The notes beneath the pieces are model-generated. The model was given only the letters and a program-made list of their open reading frames with translations, was not told the origin of the DNA and did not search any database. Shown in pieces: positions 1-11,140 of a DNA stretch of 64,000 bases. The position numbers and the translations under genes were made by a program. Source of the stretch: Tribonema minus (taxonomy: Eukaryota; Sar; Xanthophyceae; Tribonematales; Tribonemataceae); the NCBI GenBank assembly GCA_017506865.1, contig JAFCMP010000049.1:124001-188000 (forward strand), read 5' to 3'. The first letter of the stretch is position 1. Each line of letters begins with the position of its first letter.

Positions 1-89
1 CATGAGCCACGCCCCCGCTCCTTTCTTCAACCCGTCGAGCTTCTCTAATACTATTTCCGCCGTTGCACCTAGCAAACTCGACCCTTCCA

Positions 90-880
90 ATGAACCGCGA
101 GAGCACTGAGAACGCTGCGAGCGACATTGACGCAGAGATCGAGCGCAACTTGGCGCTGGCCTCCGCCGCTCGCGACGAAGCTCACCGCGGTGTCCAAGCC
201 CTTCGTCATCGAAACAGCGCCGGCGCTCTTTGCCGACGCTGCCCAGCACGCGCGCCACAAGCTCTTTGGCGCCCAGCAACTGCCCCCAGCGCTCAGCAAC
301 TGCCCCCAGCGCTCAGCAGCTGCCCCCAGCGCTCAGCAGCTACCAGTACACCCTAGCGCTCAGCAGCAGTACCCCCGAGCGCGGGCGCCTACCCCTTCGC
401 GCCACCACCCAGCTACACTCAGCTACACCAGCGGCTGACTGTCGGCGCAGGCGATATTCTCGACCCCGCGCGCGCGCCTCCGATTACTACGGCGCTGCGC
501 CCCGAGGAGCTCGCAGTCTTCAAGCACAACCCTAAGTCGGCTGCAGAGCTCGCCAGCTACGCCCTCGCCGGCATCACCGGCGGCACTGCTATCGCAACTG
601 GCTCCAGCGGCGCCAGCCCGACCGGCGGCGCTGCCAAGTCTGCCGCGATGTCTGCCGCCAAGACCCCCCAGAGGCAGCCTGACAAGTCAGCCGGCCCGGG
701 CAAGCCCCAGAAGCTGCCACAAGCATTTCCTCAGCGACGGCAAGCTGCACGAGCACCAGGTGCAGCGCGCCCCTTGGTACGACCAGCGCATCGAGAAGCT
801 GAAGAAGGAGAAGCGGCCCCGTGACCAGCTTGAAACCAGACGTGACGAGCTCTGCGCCCAAAAGCGCAACCGGACGAGTG
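90..880 (+). pseudogene. Broken Ala/Gln/Pro-rich gag-like reading frame
   Basis: No family is recognised. A plausible start is the ATG at 90, followed by an acidic helical stretch. The coherent reading then moves to another frame near 175, passes through short Gln/Pro/Ala repeats, continues from about 430 with a helical segment (LRPEELAVFKHNP) and an Ala/Gly/Ser-rich linker, and changes frame again near 720 into a strongly charged helix (YDQRIEKLKKEKRPRDQ) ending by a GTGAGT that could be a splice donor at about 876. A low-complexity linker between helical blocks resembles retroelement gag proteins, but no zinc knuckle or other diagnostic motif is present. It could equally be a decayed host exon. 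The two frame changes argue that this copy is not functional. Confidence 0.3.
282..345. repeat. 20-bp tandem repeat, about 3 units
   Basis: The unit cccccagcgctcagcaactg is repeated about three times with small changes, then degenerates into related caGCGCTCAGCAGc blocks up to about 390. It encodes the Gln/Pro/Ala-rich stretch of the gag-like frame. Confidence 0.8.
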
Positions 881-1189
881 AGTCACCTGGAATCACTTCT
901 CGTGTCTTGCCTAGTGTACCCGTGGATGTTGACGCGCCAGAGCCGCTTGGGCTAGTCAAACATCTCATTAGCTCCACGCAAGACATGTTTGAAGTACCAG
1001 CTGCGCAGCCAGTGGCCGTTAAGGCCAGCGCACCGGTCACATGCGTGCTTGACAAGACAGTTGGCATTTACATGCTAGCCTCGGTCTTGTACGCGCATAG
1101 TGAATCAGCAGTGGTCAGTTATCTGGCTTCAAATATGATACAGCAAAACGGCCTGGCTTCCATGCTGCCAAAGGCAGATGGGCTGTAGT

Positions 1190-1830
1190 GCTGCTGGCGA
1201 GACCAAGTTGCAGCCAACTTGCTGGACAAACATTAGCAAAGCAAGAAAATTAGACACACCTCTGTGGACATGGACTGACGGCCACTTGAATGGCTCAGCT
1301 CCAGAAAGGCTTGCTGTCTCCCAGCAGGATATCTCTCTTGCCCAGGGCCAGAACCAAGAGTGAGCAAAATGGCCTTGTCCTCAAGTGCTGGCCAGGACTT
1401 GAAGTTGAAGAACGGTCCCAGGAATGGTCCGGTTCTAGAACGACTCCCCTGGTGCTCTGTACTGAAGTAGCACAGAAACAGAGAGCTTGTATCATCCCTC
1501 TTCTTTGAAAAGGGCCGCCTTGTGCGGGCCGTCTGGCCGGCATGATACTTGAAATCTCAGCAAGGCAAACTAGTTCTGTCGCATCACAGCCTGGGTTTCT
1601 GGTCTGGTCTGCTCTGGTCTGGTCTAGCGTGTGTACCGTTCACCATTCCTTCGCGCCAGGCGCGCGAACTCAACATGGCTTCAAGAAGTTCTGGGCATAG
1701 TCGAGGTCTAGGATGCGTGTCATTCACCATTCCTTTGCGCCGGGTGCGCAAGCTCAACATGTTTTTCAGATATACGCATCAGTGCTCTGTCACTCCTTTT
1801 TCACTGTGCGTGCGAGTTCAATGTGGCATT
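1190..1830. other. Non-coding stretch with diverged duplicate segments
   Basis: No convincing gene is visible. Two related segments occur at about 1624-1680 and 1710-1765, each with a ttCACCATTCCTTtGCGCC core followed by a ...GCgaactcaacatg-like end; a third partial match lies near 1805. This may be the decayed 3' flank or LTR region of the gypsy relic to the right, but no matching LTR pair was found. Confidence 0.4.
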
Positions 1831-1831
1831 G

Positions 1832-2860
1832 CTAACTCGTGTGTGAGCGTTTGCTGGGTCTGGTGGCCTCCGCTTCAGTTGGCGGTTCCTTAGCAAGCTC
1901 ACGTGCTAGTAACAAGTTCCAGGATGACTGCTCAGCATGAGCATCATCATGATGGTATCCTGCTCTAAGCTTCAGGCGCTTCTCCATGGGCTTCTTTCCT
2001 CGCGTATTGGGAAACTCCACATGAAATGTGAACTCCCCGCGGTCGCGCATGGCGGAAACAAACCTGAGCAGAATGTCGTGGCTCCATCCAGAGGGAAACC
2101 GGTAGCGGAGCAGTTGACCAATGTAGAGTGGTCCAAACTCACTTGGCATGCATGGACTCACAGTCACTCGTACGTTTGCAGGTAGGTCAGAGTTTGGGCT
2201 CGTGTCAAAGGCGGGTTCTGGCTGGCCACGCTGGCATGCAAATCTGCGCAGTCTGTCGCGCGTGCCCTCAGTCAAGAGCTTGCCAGCGCGCACTTATGAT
2301 GAAGTCAAGTCTTCCCACGTCCCGTCCGTGTAGTATACACGCCAACGAGCTCGTGCAAAGTCACGTACTTGACCCCACAAGTAGTCTGTCGTGCCCGGCG
2401 TGTTTGTAACTTGCCGTACTACTTGAGTGCCACAGGGATATTGCTGTAACGCAGCATCCTTGGACAGCGTGTGATCCCCGCGAGGGCTATGGCGCTCAGC
2501 GCACGAGGGAATATTGCCTTGGTGCTTGAGCTCGTACAGAGCGTGAAAAGTGTCCAGTACCCAAGGTGGTATCAACAGCAATTCCACAAATTCTTTCTCG
2601 CGCACCCATTCCGAGGTAGCACCATCGCGCGCTAGGCTTTTGTATGACCAGCTGCCGTCCTCTTCTGCCTTACGGTCTAGCACCTGGCACAGCTTCTGGT
2701 CAGGGTCCAGTTCTTGTAGCTGTGCGGGGTCTAGGAGGGCGTTCATTCCCTCGCTTGAAGTCGGTAGGCCTAGGTCTAGGTCTAGGTCTAGGTCTAGTAG
2801 GTCTAGGTCTAGGTCTAGGTCCAGGTCTACTGGTAGGTCTGGGTCTAGGTCTAGGGTAAT
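1832..2860 (-). pseudogene. Ty3/gypsy pol C-terminal extension: (Asp-Leu)n linker, chromodomain-like and Tudor-like regions
   Basis: This lies in the same frame as the integrase ORF to its right, interrupted by in-frame stops at 2876-2878 (TAG), just beyond at about 2870 (TAA), and at 2294-2296 (TAA). A hexanucleotide tract first encodes a run of alternating Asp and Leu. A segment follows that ends SEWVREKEFVELLLIPP and resembles a divergent chromodomain. Next is a Tudor/Agenet-like strand pattern (WRVYYTDGTWEDL). Beyond the third stop a further module reads IGQLLRYRFPSGW and may be a second Tudor-like fold. Such chromatin-binding C-terminal modules are known in chromoviruses and related gypsy elements; the assignment here is by pattern only. 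The in-frame stops make this copy dead. Confidence 0.5.
2764..2860. repeat. (GGTCTA)n hexanucleotide microsatellite inside a pol reading frame
   Basis: About fourteen imperfect copies of taggtc/ggtcta are present. On the minus strand each hexamer reads GAC-CTA, i.e. Asp-Leu, in frame with both the integrase upstream and the C-terminal module downstream. Confidence 0.85.
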
Positions 2861-2875
2861 AGGGTTTTATGTTCT

Positions 2876-3538
2876 CTACATGTCTGTCTCGCGTATGTGC
2901 GTGCCTGTGAGTTGGCACTGCCAGCGAAAAGAGAGCCCAGAATCACCATTGTGAGCAACTAGCTTCCAGGGACCAGTGTAATGTTCCTCAAAGGCACGTG
3001 CACGGCCGCGCGACGGTGGCTTCTCGATCCACACATAGTCACCGACTTCAAGGTGCAGAGTGCGTGAAATCTGGTCATTGCGAGTCTGGATGCGTTCAGC
3101 GCGGCGCTGCAACGCCTCGCCAACAGCTTCTTCCGCCATTCTGAGGTTCTCTTGCAGACGCTGCACTTCTGCATGCAGGTCTTGTGAGTTTCCAGCCTCA
3201 GAAGTGAAAGCGTCGAGGGGGAAGCGCGCCTCGCGGCCAAAAACACAGAAGAATGGGGTCAGGCCCGTCTCTTCTCTCGGCGTGTTCCTGAGCGCGAATT
3301 GCACAGCGTCAAGGTTTCTGTGCCAGCGTGCCTGGTAGTGAGAACACATTCTAGCGAGCGCCCTCTTGATGCGCCCATTCAGGTTCCCAACAATGCCGTT
3401 AGATGGAGGATGGTATGCGCTGGTTGCAATCTTGCGAGCTGCAAAGAAGCGACATAGGCTGGTAATGAGCGAACTCGTGAATTCAGCCGCCTGGTCGGAC
3501 ACCAGCTCTTCTACTTGCGCGCCGCACTCAAGAAGCAC
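2876..3538 (-). pseudogene. Ty3/gypsy integrase catalytic core and GPY/F-like tail
   Basis: The frame begins with the second half of an rve integrase core: the second catalytic Asp in LVSDQAAEFTS, then AYHPPSNGIVGNLNGRIKRAL, where the usual catalytic position is NGRIKR (family consensus has a Glu near E-x-x-N-x-x-L/IK; here the residue after VG is N rather than E, a likely loss). It continues RNTPREETGLTPFFCVFGR, the usual 'TG.TPF...YG' signature, then a coiled segment and an SH3-like tail (WIEKPP...YTGPWKLV). Gypsy integrases insert reverse-transcribed DNA into chromatin. It is separated from the zinc-binding part at 3621-4409 by a frame change. The copy is degenerate. Confidence 0.85.
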
Positions 3539-3620
3539 TTTCGCTAGCAGAGGAGCGGCCTCAGCTGCCGTTTGCGTCCCGGTGCCCTTCTAGGGAAAGG
3601 ACGCCGGGTTTCATGTACTA

Positions 3621-4409
3621 CTAGTCGATGTGCAGGCGTTGCCACATGCGCAGGGGTGGCATCAAGGCTTGTTTATACCTGGCAGTAGCTTGTGGTATGG
3701 TTTGCTGGCAAGGTACGCACAAGCGTACATGGTCTCGGACGTCTGCGCCCAAACCTCTCCAGTACATGCGCTCTAGCACCTTGGCGTGCATAGCTGCAGT
3801 TGAGGGGTGTTGTGCACTGCCGTCGTCGTGGCAAAGGCGAAGTACAAGTGGCTTCAAAGCGTCGGGGACTACCCACTGGGTAATTAGGGAGCCCTTCTTG
3901 GACCGACTAGCCATGAAATGCACAAGCAGGCTGTCAGGTTCAACTGTAAAAAACTCTTGATTTTGACTCGCGAATGTGGCAATGTTTGGGTTGAGGGTCT
4001 GGTCGTGTGTTTCTAGGTAGCGTTTCAAGGACGAGCAGAAGTGGTCATGTTCCTGCCAACGCACAAAGTTCTTGCATTCTAGCATGGCAGGTGAAGATTC
4101 CGGGCGTGAGTTGGTTTCTTCAGTCTGGGCAGACACAGCGTCATCTGAAGTATCCATCTCAGCATCTTCATGTTCTGGTTCGGGATCGGCACTCACATGT
4201 GTCTCAGCAGGAGCAGCTGCACGCTGGAGCGGCGCAAGTACCGCAGCGCAACTGTCCCACACATCTGGCGAGTACGTGCCTGGTTTCAGGTTGCAAAGTA
4301 TAGAGGCGAGAGGCGTGGGCTCTGGCTCTGTCAGCTCTTCACCTCCCTCTTCTTTGAAAAGTGCAGTTGTCTCCGCACGCACTTTCATGCATGAGTTCAT
4401 GGACCTCAT
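3621..4409 (-). pseudogene. Ty3/gypsy integrase zinc-binding (H2C2) region
   Basis: Near the C-terminus the frame shows LCHDDGSAQHPSTAAMHAK ... MYWRGLGADV ... LCVPCQQ, the H-H-C-C zinc-binding signature with 'YW.g...dv...v..C..C' that precedes the integrase core in gypsy elements. It ends MPPLRMWQRLHID, which matches the start of the core (first catalytic Asp in 'HID'). The N-terminal two thirds is acidic linker. Its frame differs from the core at 2876-3538, so at least one frameshift separates them. Confidence 0.85.
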
Positions 4410-4518
4410 GGGATGTAAGTGTACTCATGCAACTGGTCAAGTTTTGTCGAGGTTAAGGCGAGCTTGTTGAACTTGAAGTTCGTGCCACCTGGATATGCAG
4501 CATAGGCGCCTACGCGGC

Positions 4519-5310
4519 CTACACATGCAGGTGATTCTTCAACTTGTTCATCTTCAAAGCGTACACCGCTAGGTGGTGCAGCTCCAGCATCAGCGCAGTC
4601 TGGCCACTGCTCATCAGCAGGTTCATAGCTGAAGCGGCCCCAATAGTTCTGTCATTTTGATACATACAAGAGGGACAATCTGCATTACCATGGTCTTTTC
4701 CAGGGCAGTGTACAACCATGATGTCATACTCCTGAAGACGCATGGCCCAGTGCAGCTTAGTTTGCTATTATGATTGTTCAAGGTTAACACCAGCGTAACG
4801 CAAGGGCGTCGGTTACGACGGTTACAGCTGGATGTAATTACGGCAGTGGTTCAAAGCCACTACAGCCAGACATTCCAGAGCAGTAGCACCAAGTTTTGCG
4901 TCCTGCACGGAATTAATCTTGCTGAAAAATGCTACAACCACCTCTCTGGCAGGTTTACCATCGACCGTCTTGGCACGCCTTGTGCTTGCCCAAGGGCAAC
5001 CTTTGTGCCTGTCACGCAGCTTGTCAAGTGGTACAAACTGAGAGAGCACACCGGCCACGGCTAGCTTGCTTGCATCTGTATGCACTACAAAAGGCAAGTC
5101 AAAGTCTGGGTGCATGATCACGGGAGCGTTAGACATGGCGTGCTTAAGCTTCGCAAGCGCTTCCTGGCGGCGCTTGTTCCACGACATGTCTGCGCCATCA
5201 CGCGTACACTCGACTAGCGGAGCTGCAATATGCGCAAAACGATGTATGTAGCGCCTATAGTAGTTAAAGCAGCCTAGCAGGACCTGCATAAGGCGCTTGT
5301 CTACCTTCCC
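4519..5310 (-). pseudogene. Ty3/gypsy reverse transcriptase thumb and RNase H, internally deleted
   Basis: From about 5310 leftwards the frame reads VLLGCFNYYRRYIHRFA (the RT connection 'FLGl.NYYRRFI'), APVIMHPDFDLPFVVHTDAS and GVLSQFVP (RNase H start with its first Asp), FFSKI, then ALECLAVVALNHCRNYIQL and a stop. After a gap the same frame resumes at 4743 with LQEYDIMVVHCPGKDHGNADC, the end of gypsy RNase H. The roughly 35 residues normally between (grip 'F.v.TDH..L') are missing, so an internal deletion is likely. All RT catalytic motifs upstream of the thumb are absent: the gypsy sequence starts abruptly at the junction with Fanzor-like coding sequence. Confidence 0.85.
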
Positions 5311-6554
5311 GTCCTTGCCAACCGCACACGCTTCCATCCCGGCGGCCTGTGCTGCCGCCGATATGGGGCCAGCTTTTCTGCCATCTTGGCAACGGCAGCC
5401 TGCTGCGCACGGAAGCGGCTGAACCTCTGATGCCGTCGTGCTGGGTGCAGCAGCTCTCCCCGCATGGCATCTGCATGGTGCCTCCAACTTGAAGTAGTGC
5501 AGTAGGTGCGCAGCACCTGCAATGATGCAGCCACCAGGACGGGCACCGTGTGTACACAGAGCAGAATGAGTGGGGGTTACCATTACAGTGGGGGCAGGGG
5601 TAGAGTCACGTGAGGGCCCACCGTATCAGATTGTAGAGGACATACTACCATCACGAAAGCCCCAAGGCTTCTTCTCCCACTGTCAGAGCTCTGCACAGTG
5701 ACACACAATCATCGGCTCTACGCAGCGGTCATGCATCATGTGCACCAAAATTCAGTGAATGACAGGCCCTTGGTGTGAGGTACCATTGATCTTGAGACCC
5801 CCAATACCTCTCAATGACAGCAAGGAACATATGAATGCACACATCACTCCAGACTTTCAAAACTCTGATGCGCTCCTGTAACTGTAGCAGTCATGTGGCA
5901 CTTGCTGATTCAATGACAAATACGGTCAGGTCCAACCGTCATGATGTCATGTGCTCGCTCCCATTGTGCATCGAGATAGACAGCAGTGGGCCCTTGCGCA
6001 CTGTTGAAGCAGTATAACACAAGGCAAGAGCACACTCATGCAAGAGCCTGCGGTGCTGGCTCCGGACAACACAAGGCCCAGTGCTGCTGCCCGGCGATTC
6101 TTACCTGATAGCGGCCCGTGCGCGTGTACCTGTCCGCGAGCGCCGCGAGTGCATCGCTGTACGCCTGGTTGGCCCCGCGGCGTTGCGCCTCCTCCTGCTC
6201 ATTGCGGACAGACTGTGCCCATACGCGGTACTCCGCCCCTGAAACCTCCTGCGCCGTTACGCCCTCGCCCTCTGGGGGCGGATTTGCTGCAAAATCCGCG
6301 GCGTTATCGCGCCTCCAGCGCTGGCCAAGGGCAGTGACCGCACTGAAAGCCAGCACCTGGCCCGGGTCCACCCCAGTCACCACAACATGGTCCAGGGCGT
6401 GCAGCCGCTCCTGTGCAGCAGGGGTATCGCCTGCCACCGTGGCCGGCTCCGCCCCTATCTCCCTGTGCATACGCTGGAGGCGGAACACCCCATTGGGGCC
6501 TTCAGCCACCTCCCCCGCCAGCACACCCCCCAGCTCCTCATTGATGTACCCAAC
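5305..6554 (-). pseudogene. Fanzor/TnpB-like nuclease relic, locus A (RuvC-I exon plus partial next exon)
   Basis: Two exons can be read. Exon a is 6554-6105 (150 codons, CAG acceptor, CAG/GTAAG donor); it contains VVVTGVDPGQVLAFSAV, the hydrophobic strand with DPG typical of the first RuvC motif in TnpB and Fanzor proteins. After a 588-bp intron, exon b starts at 5516 and aligns with locus B: VLRTYCTT, ELLHPARRHQRF, AQQAAVAKMAEKLAP. Similarity stops near 5305 where gypsy RT begins, before the RuvC-II/zinc-ribbon part. Fanzors are eukaryotic relatives of TnpB that cut DNA guided by an element-encoded RNA. The N-terminal half is not found beside it: unrelated repeat begins at 7217. Call rests on motif order shared with locus B. 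Confidence 0.7.
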
Positions 6555-6609
6555 CTGTGACAGAGGAGAATGCAATGAACATGAGTGGAGGGGGGGGGGG
6601 GAATCAGCA

Positions 6610-7216
6610 AGCTGTTGGGTGTACTATTGTCAGTCTGCCCATGAGGCGTACGCTATAGTACAGCACCATGACAATCGGCGCCCTCACTGATGGCATGCTG
6701 ATGGCATGCTGGAGTCACAAAGGTGAGGCTACACAGTGTCTGCATGCAGTCGACATTGAATTTTCACATCATATCCAGACTGTGTCGGCACGCCATCGAG
6801 TCAGATTGCAAAATGGGACTTCATGGCGCAAGTATGACATACTATCAATACCACAGTGGCAATGTTCATGATCGGCAAGAACGCTGTTGAATCAATTAAT
6901 CAACCTATTGCGTCAACGGATGCAACAGTTGTGACGCACGCCCCTCACCAGGTTGCATCCGCAACTGCAACATACGTTGTAGAACTCCGAGCAGCTCCGC
7001 CTAATGCAGCATTTAACACCAAGACGGGTACATGTACCTGAATGATGAGCATTACACAATGGATGATGATGACAGCAGACACTTTCTCTTTCAACCAGAC
7101 ATTCGTACGAGCTATCAGTAAGCACAGTGCTTGGCACCTGATAACCCCTCCGCGGCAGTTCGGTCAGGCCATGGGGGCCTTGGTGCGAGTCGTGGCTGGT
7201 GACCAGCAGAAGCTTG
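6610..7216. other. Spacer without a recognisable gene
   Basis: Nothing coding could be supported on either strand between the RuvC-I exon and the start of the duplicated block. A run of eleven G lies at about 6590-6600. Confidence 0.4.
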
Positions 7217-7690
7217 ATATATGCCATTGCAGCACGCCAGTTTTTACTGCAGAATATGTTTCCGTGATCACTGTGCCGCGTGCAGCAGTCCAGGACACAT
7301 CGGGAACCGGGTCATGAATGTTTGTCCAATCACTCTCCATGCCCAAATGGCAGTGGCTCTGGGCCCTTTTGCTGCCACCTTGCTGACCTCAGCTTGGTGC
7401 CCAGGTCCGGCATAGCAAACTGCAAGTTTGTTCAATACACAAGCGTCACACAGAGATTCATTTTTGCAACGACTCTCACAACAGTCGCTGCTTTAACCTT
7501 GAGGAGGCCCTACAGCGGTTAGATTTCTATGACATCCCTCGAACGCTGTTACTGGAATAAAGCTACAGTACATCAAGTGGATGCGGGGCGGCTGTAATGA
7601 CAACAAGCGGCGTGCTGCTGGCTTTGGTGAGCATAAAGCAAGCACAACGTCAAGCACTGATGCCAAACCATAAGAACTTACCGCATCCTG
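7217..7690 (+). repeat. Block X, left copy (direct repeat of 22460-22922)
   Basis: Nearly identical to 22460-22922 in the same orientation. It encodes a short frame with CAACSSPGHIGN, reminiscent of a retroviral-type zinc knuckle (C-x2-C-x4-H) whose last Cys is displaced (H-x8-C rather than H-x4-C). A degenerate gag remnant is possible but unproven. Confidence 0.8.
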
Positions 7691-7836
7691 GCCCCGTGGC
7701 TCGTGGACAGGACGTTCATGACCGATGGGCACCAAGGCTGATACAGATGCCAGATGCTGACTGTACTGTGCTGTCAGCATACCATGCCTGCTTCAGATAC
7801 CGGACGAAAAGGCGTGTACATTACGCCAGCATTACA

Positions 7837-7946
7837 CCACTGACACACGTCGATGTGTGCTGGCGGTGCGCCCTGAGCATCTTGTTGACCACTGACACAC
7901 GTCTGTGTGTGCTGGCGGTGCGCCCTGAGCATGTTGTTGATCAACG
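7837..7946. repeat. Tandem duplication of a 50-odd bp unit
   Basis: Two consecutive copies of ccactgacacacgtc...tgtgctggcggtgcgccctgagca...ttgttga are present. The same pair occurs in the right copy of block Y at about 22247-22356, so the duplication predates the copying of the block. Confidence 0.85.
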
Positions 7947-10913
7947 CTTGGAGGACGCAGCATGGCCACAGGTTGCAATCATTGGCCATGGTCTCAGAAG
8001 ATTGGGCACAGGTTGTGCTAGAGAATTGTGCAGCTGCATGCCTGGCAGGGGCTGTGCTTGTCCACGCACCGGCCCAGCATCAACTTGAAGGTCTGCCGCT
8101 GGCCTCACTCTATGCGTTATGCTAAATCGAGTCAATCCTCCACGTAGCATACAAAGGAACATTGTTTGGGAGCTGCCATCAGTGTGTGTGGGTTCGGCTG
8201 CCCGTAGTGGCAGCAGCTGGCTCGCACGTGTGTAGGTGCTGCACTTTGGCACAGTCATACACATCATTATGAGCGAGTGCCGACATTCGTCCCACTTAGG
8301 AGGTAAGGGGCAGCAGCGAGCCCTTGCAGGCGCAGACGCCTCGACCCCCAACCCTTGCCAAGAAAATCATTGACGCCCATTGGTACTCGATGTTGGGTGA
8401 CCTAACCCTCCCGAGATAACGTTTTGCAGTCTTAGAGAGGCCCGTTGCACCCCACGTCCCGTCAATGTAACCTGTCAATTGCTTGCAACTATTGTGCAGG
8501 TCAGAACTCACCTACTGGCAGCGCGCTTATGATCCAAGGTTGCTGTCATACGGATCCTACGGCGACCACAGTGACACGGACCTCATGGTCAATGCCCAAG
8601 AGTCACATGAGCCAGTTGTTGGGCCTATGCACGAGTTCTGTCCAGCAAATGGCAAGGCATTTGGTGTGACGTGCAAATACTTTTGCACACATCGACGCAA
8701 GCTGCACGGTGCAGGTGGGGCCACCCACAAAAGACACCTTGGTGACACGACCGGAGGCGGATATACTCATGAAATACGACGCCACCTCGGCCATCATGAT
8801 GGTCCAAGCACATACCAGCAATTGCTTCAAAATGACAGCGAAAGCTCTATGCAGTAGCGTGCTTGATGCATGTAGCCCAATTTTCGGCATCAATGATGCC
8901 AGCATTTGATGAAGCATAGAGAGCCAGGCATTTTGATGAACATTCATCAATGGTGTCCGCTGCACCAACAGTTACTGTACTGCCTTTGGCAATGCCAGTG
9001 TGTGGATGAGATATAGTCCAAATGTGAGCTTGTGAATTTCATCTTTGGGGGTCAATGTCTTTTGGAGTTGCCATGCTACATGCACAATGCCATCAAATAG
9101 CAATGCATTAGCCTTTGCTCTTGCACCTCATGTCAACGTTTTCAGTGCGCTTCTGCATTGTGGCAAGTGTATTGGCAGGCATGTCTGAACTGTGTAAAAG
9201 CGTGCGATCTTCTGCCCTGTGATCCCCAGGCTGTTGGGTGCCCGCTGCCTGAAATCATTTAGGTGCTGATGTTGGATGCTGGATGTCCACCATACATGCT
9301 GTACACAGTCAGCTGGCGTACACTGATTTCGGAAAAGGCCCCCTTGGTGCTGCTACGCATCAAGGGCCATGGCTGCTGCTGCTGGCAAGTCCACGAGGAC
9401 GAATGCACCCAAGCCACCAACTGCATCCTAGTGTGGGCAAGACTCCAACTGCGTGGTTGCGGCAATTATGGGCGCCATCAGGCCCCAGGATAGTGCCTCT
9501 GCACGCATGTGCAGGAAACCTGCTGCTGCCGGGGATGCTGGAGACCAGACCCCAAGACACTGCCTGTGCATAAACGTAGGAGGATGCTGCTGCTGTAGGG
9601 TTGTGTAAACTCATCAAATGCGCCAGCTTTGCCCTGAGGTTGCTGAGGGCAAAGACGAACTCGTCTGGATCCAGGCCCTCCCTCATTTCCATGGTGCGGA
9701 AACCGTCCGTAAGCGCCACAGCCCGCGCCCTTGTACATCCCTCACACTTCGGTGTACTTGCTTACGCTCCTTCAAGTTGAAGGCAGCCGCCCGTCCTGAG
9801 TGTGCATAAACCTCATGCACACTGCGCGTGACGCCCGTGCCGAAGAGACAATGGCGACCAGCAAGCGATAAAGCTACATGTTCACCTCGCCGTACCACGA
9901 CTGCTTCGCCACTTCCATATGCCCTAAGTAGATCCAGCATCTCCGTAGGCATCCTGTTCCAGCTCAATACTGCCATCAGCTGATACTCGTACATATCCTA
10001 GCTTCCTCGATCTCATTCAAAGCCTGCAAGTTTACCCGTGTTGTATATGCATACGCAAGGACTGATCAATTCAAAACTTTAAGTGGGGTGCAGGAGTGCC
10101 AAATTAACGCACATTGACGTTTTGTCAACGCGCAGCGGACTATTGCCTTTTGGATTGACTGTGGTGCTACAGCTGCACCGCTGCTGCATCATGCCATATT
10201 GTTCGTTGAAAGGACAAACAAACGTTTGACACTACATCAAATTATCAAGCAGAGTTCCAATTGATAATCGATACGGTTTGATATCTGCGTCCTGAAACCA
10301 TTTCAGCTCGATGAGAAGCTCTCTGCATGCCCGCTAGACTGAGTGTTCAAGGTTACGGTACAATGCATTGCGGTGCCTTGTACAAGACTAGTGTTGGCGA
10401 GTCAATGTAACACATTTCGGCATCGTATGACATTAGTGTCGTACAAACATTGTACAACATGCACAAGTTCTTCGACACTAGTGTCATACTGTACAAAAAT
10501 GTGTCATATCATCACTATTGTAGTGTTGTGCAGGTACCGAGATGTGGTGTACCGACAACACCTGCAGGGTGCGCATACCACTGAGTGTTCTGTCCTGTGA
10601 GCACACAGACTCAAGAGGTATCAGTGAGTTGGAGACACACACCTGAACACTGTCAGCTAGTACCTCTGCTGAGTGGTGGTGGTGATGTGGCTCAAAGATG
10701 GGGGCCGATACTCCGTATGTAGCACTTGATGCTGGATGATGCGGAGGTGGAATCTCCTCACGGCTGGTGATTGTGCATCAGACCTTGAGACTTGTGTGGA
10801 GTTAGAGACCATGAGCTGATGCCAGTTGAGGGTATCCATTGACTCAGACCAGAGTTCATTCATGAACATGATCCACAGTCAAACCCTAACCCTCAAGAAT
10901 GCGGTCAATCTGA

Positions 10914-11140
10914 TTCATTATAGCGGGGTCGCAATGAGTAGCCCGACTGCGGTTAACCTTCCCAAGGCAGGGGGTGGCCCCTGGTTGCCCAACGGTCCCC
11001 TGTGTTCAGCACATGCCTGGCGTCAGCCCAGGCCCGTTGGTCATGAATGTTTGAAGGATAAGCAGTTGGGAGCTGGCAACCTCAAGGGTACATTCCAGAC
11101 CGCACCCCACAACACGTACATTTGCTACACCAGCTACCTC
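10914..11140 (+). repeat. 225-bp dispersed module, copy 1
   Basis: Starts TTCATTATAGCGGGGTCGC and ends ...ACATTTGCTACAC. It recurs at 17617-17843 (reverse, inside block Y right copy) and as a stand-alone at 33578-33801. The solitary third copy shows that this module is a repeat in its own right, nested at the edge of block Y. Confidence 0.85.

Larger units (their letters stand above)
7738..11140 (-). mobile_element. Block Y, left copy (inverted relative to 17614-22455)
   Basis: This 3.4-kb block matches 17614-22455 in reverse complement with only scattered differences, apart from a 1.44-kb insertion in the right copy. Shared landmarks include the frames around 8483-8857, 9360-9719, 9683-9994 and 10657-10869, each present in both copies. 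Block boundaries lie at CTGATACAGATGCC (7738) and at GCTACACCAGCTACC (about 11140). No terminal inverted repeats or target duplication were found at these boundaries. One frame (9683-9994 continuing into 9360-9719 after a frame change) reads EGLDPDEFVFALSNLRAKL, weakly like a Ty1/copia gag; another reads LTGYIDGTWGA, weakly like copia RNase H. The family is therefore unresolved. Confidence 0.75.

Noticed and set aside
2764..2860. (GGTCTA)n as a telomeric repeat
   Set aside because: The unit is not a known telomere motif (algal/plant TTTAGGG or TTTTAGGG) and lies in frame within pol.
3060..3338. Plus-strand frame across the integrase
   Set aside because: It overlaps the minus-strand integrase motifs completely and has no features of its own.
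10870..10895. CCCTAACCCT-type motifs (also 17860, 23836, 56920-56990, 60485) as interstitial telomeres
   Set aside because: Only one or two units each and scattered; insufficient for a telomeric array.
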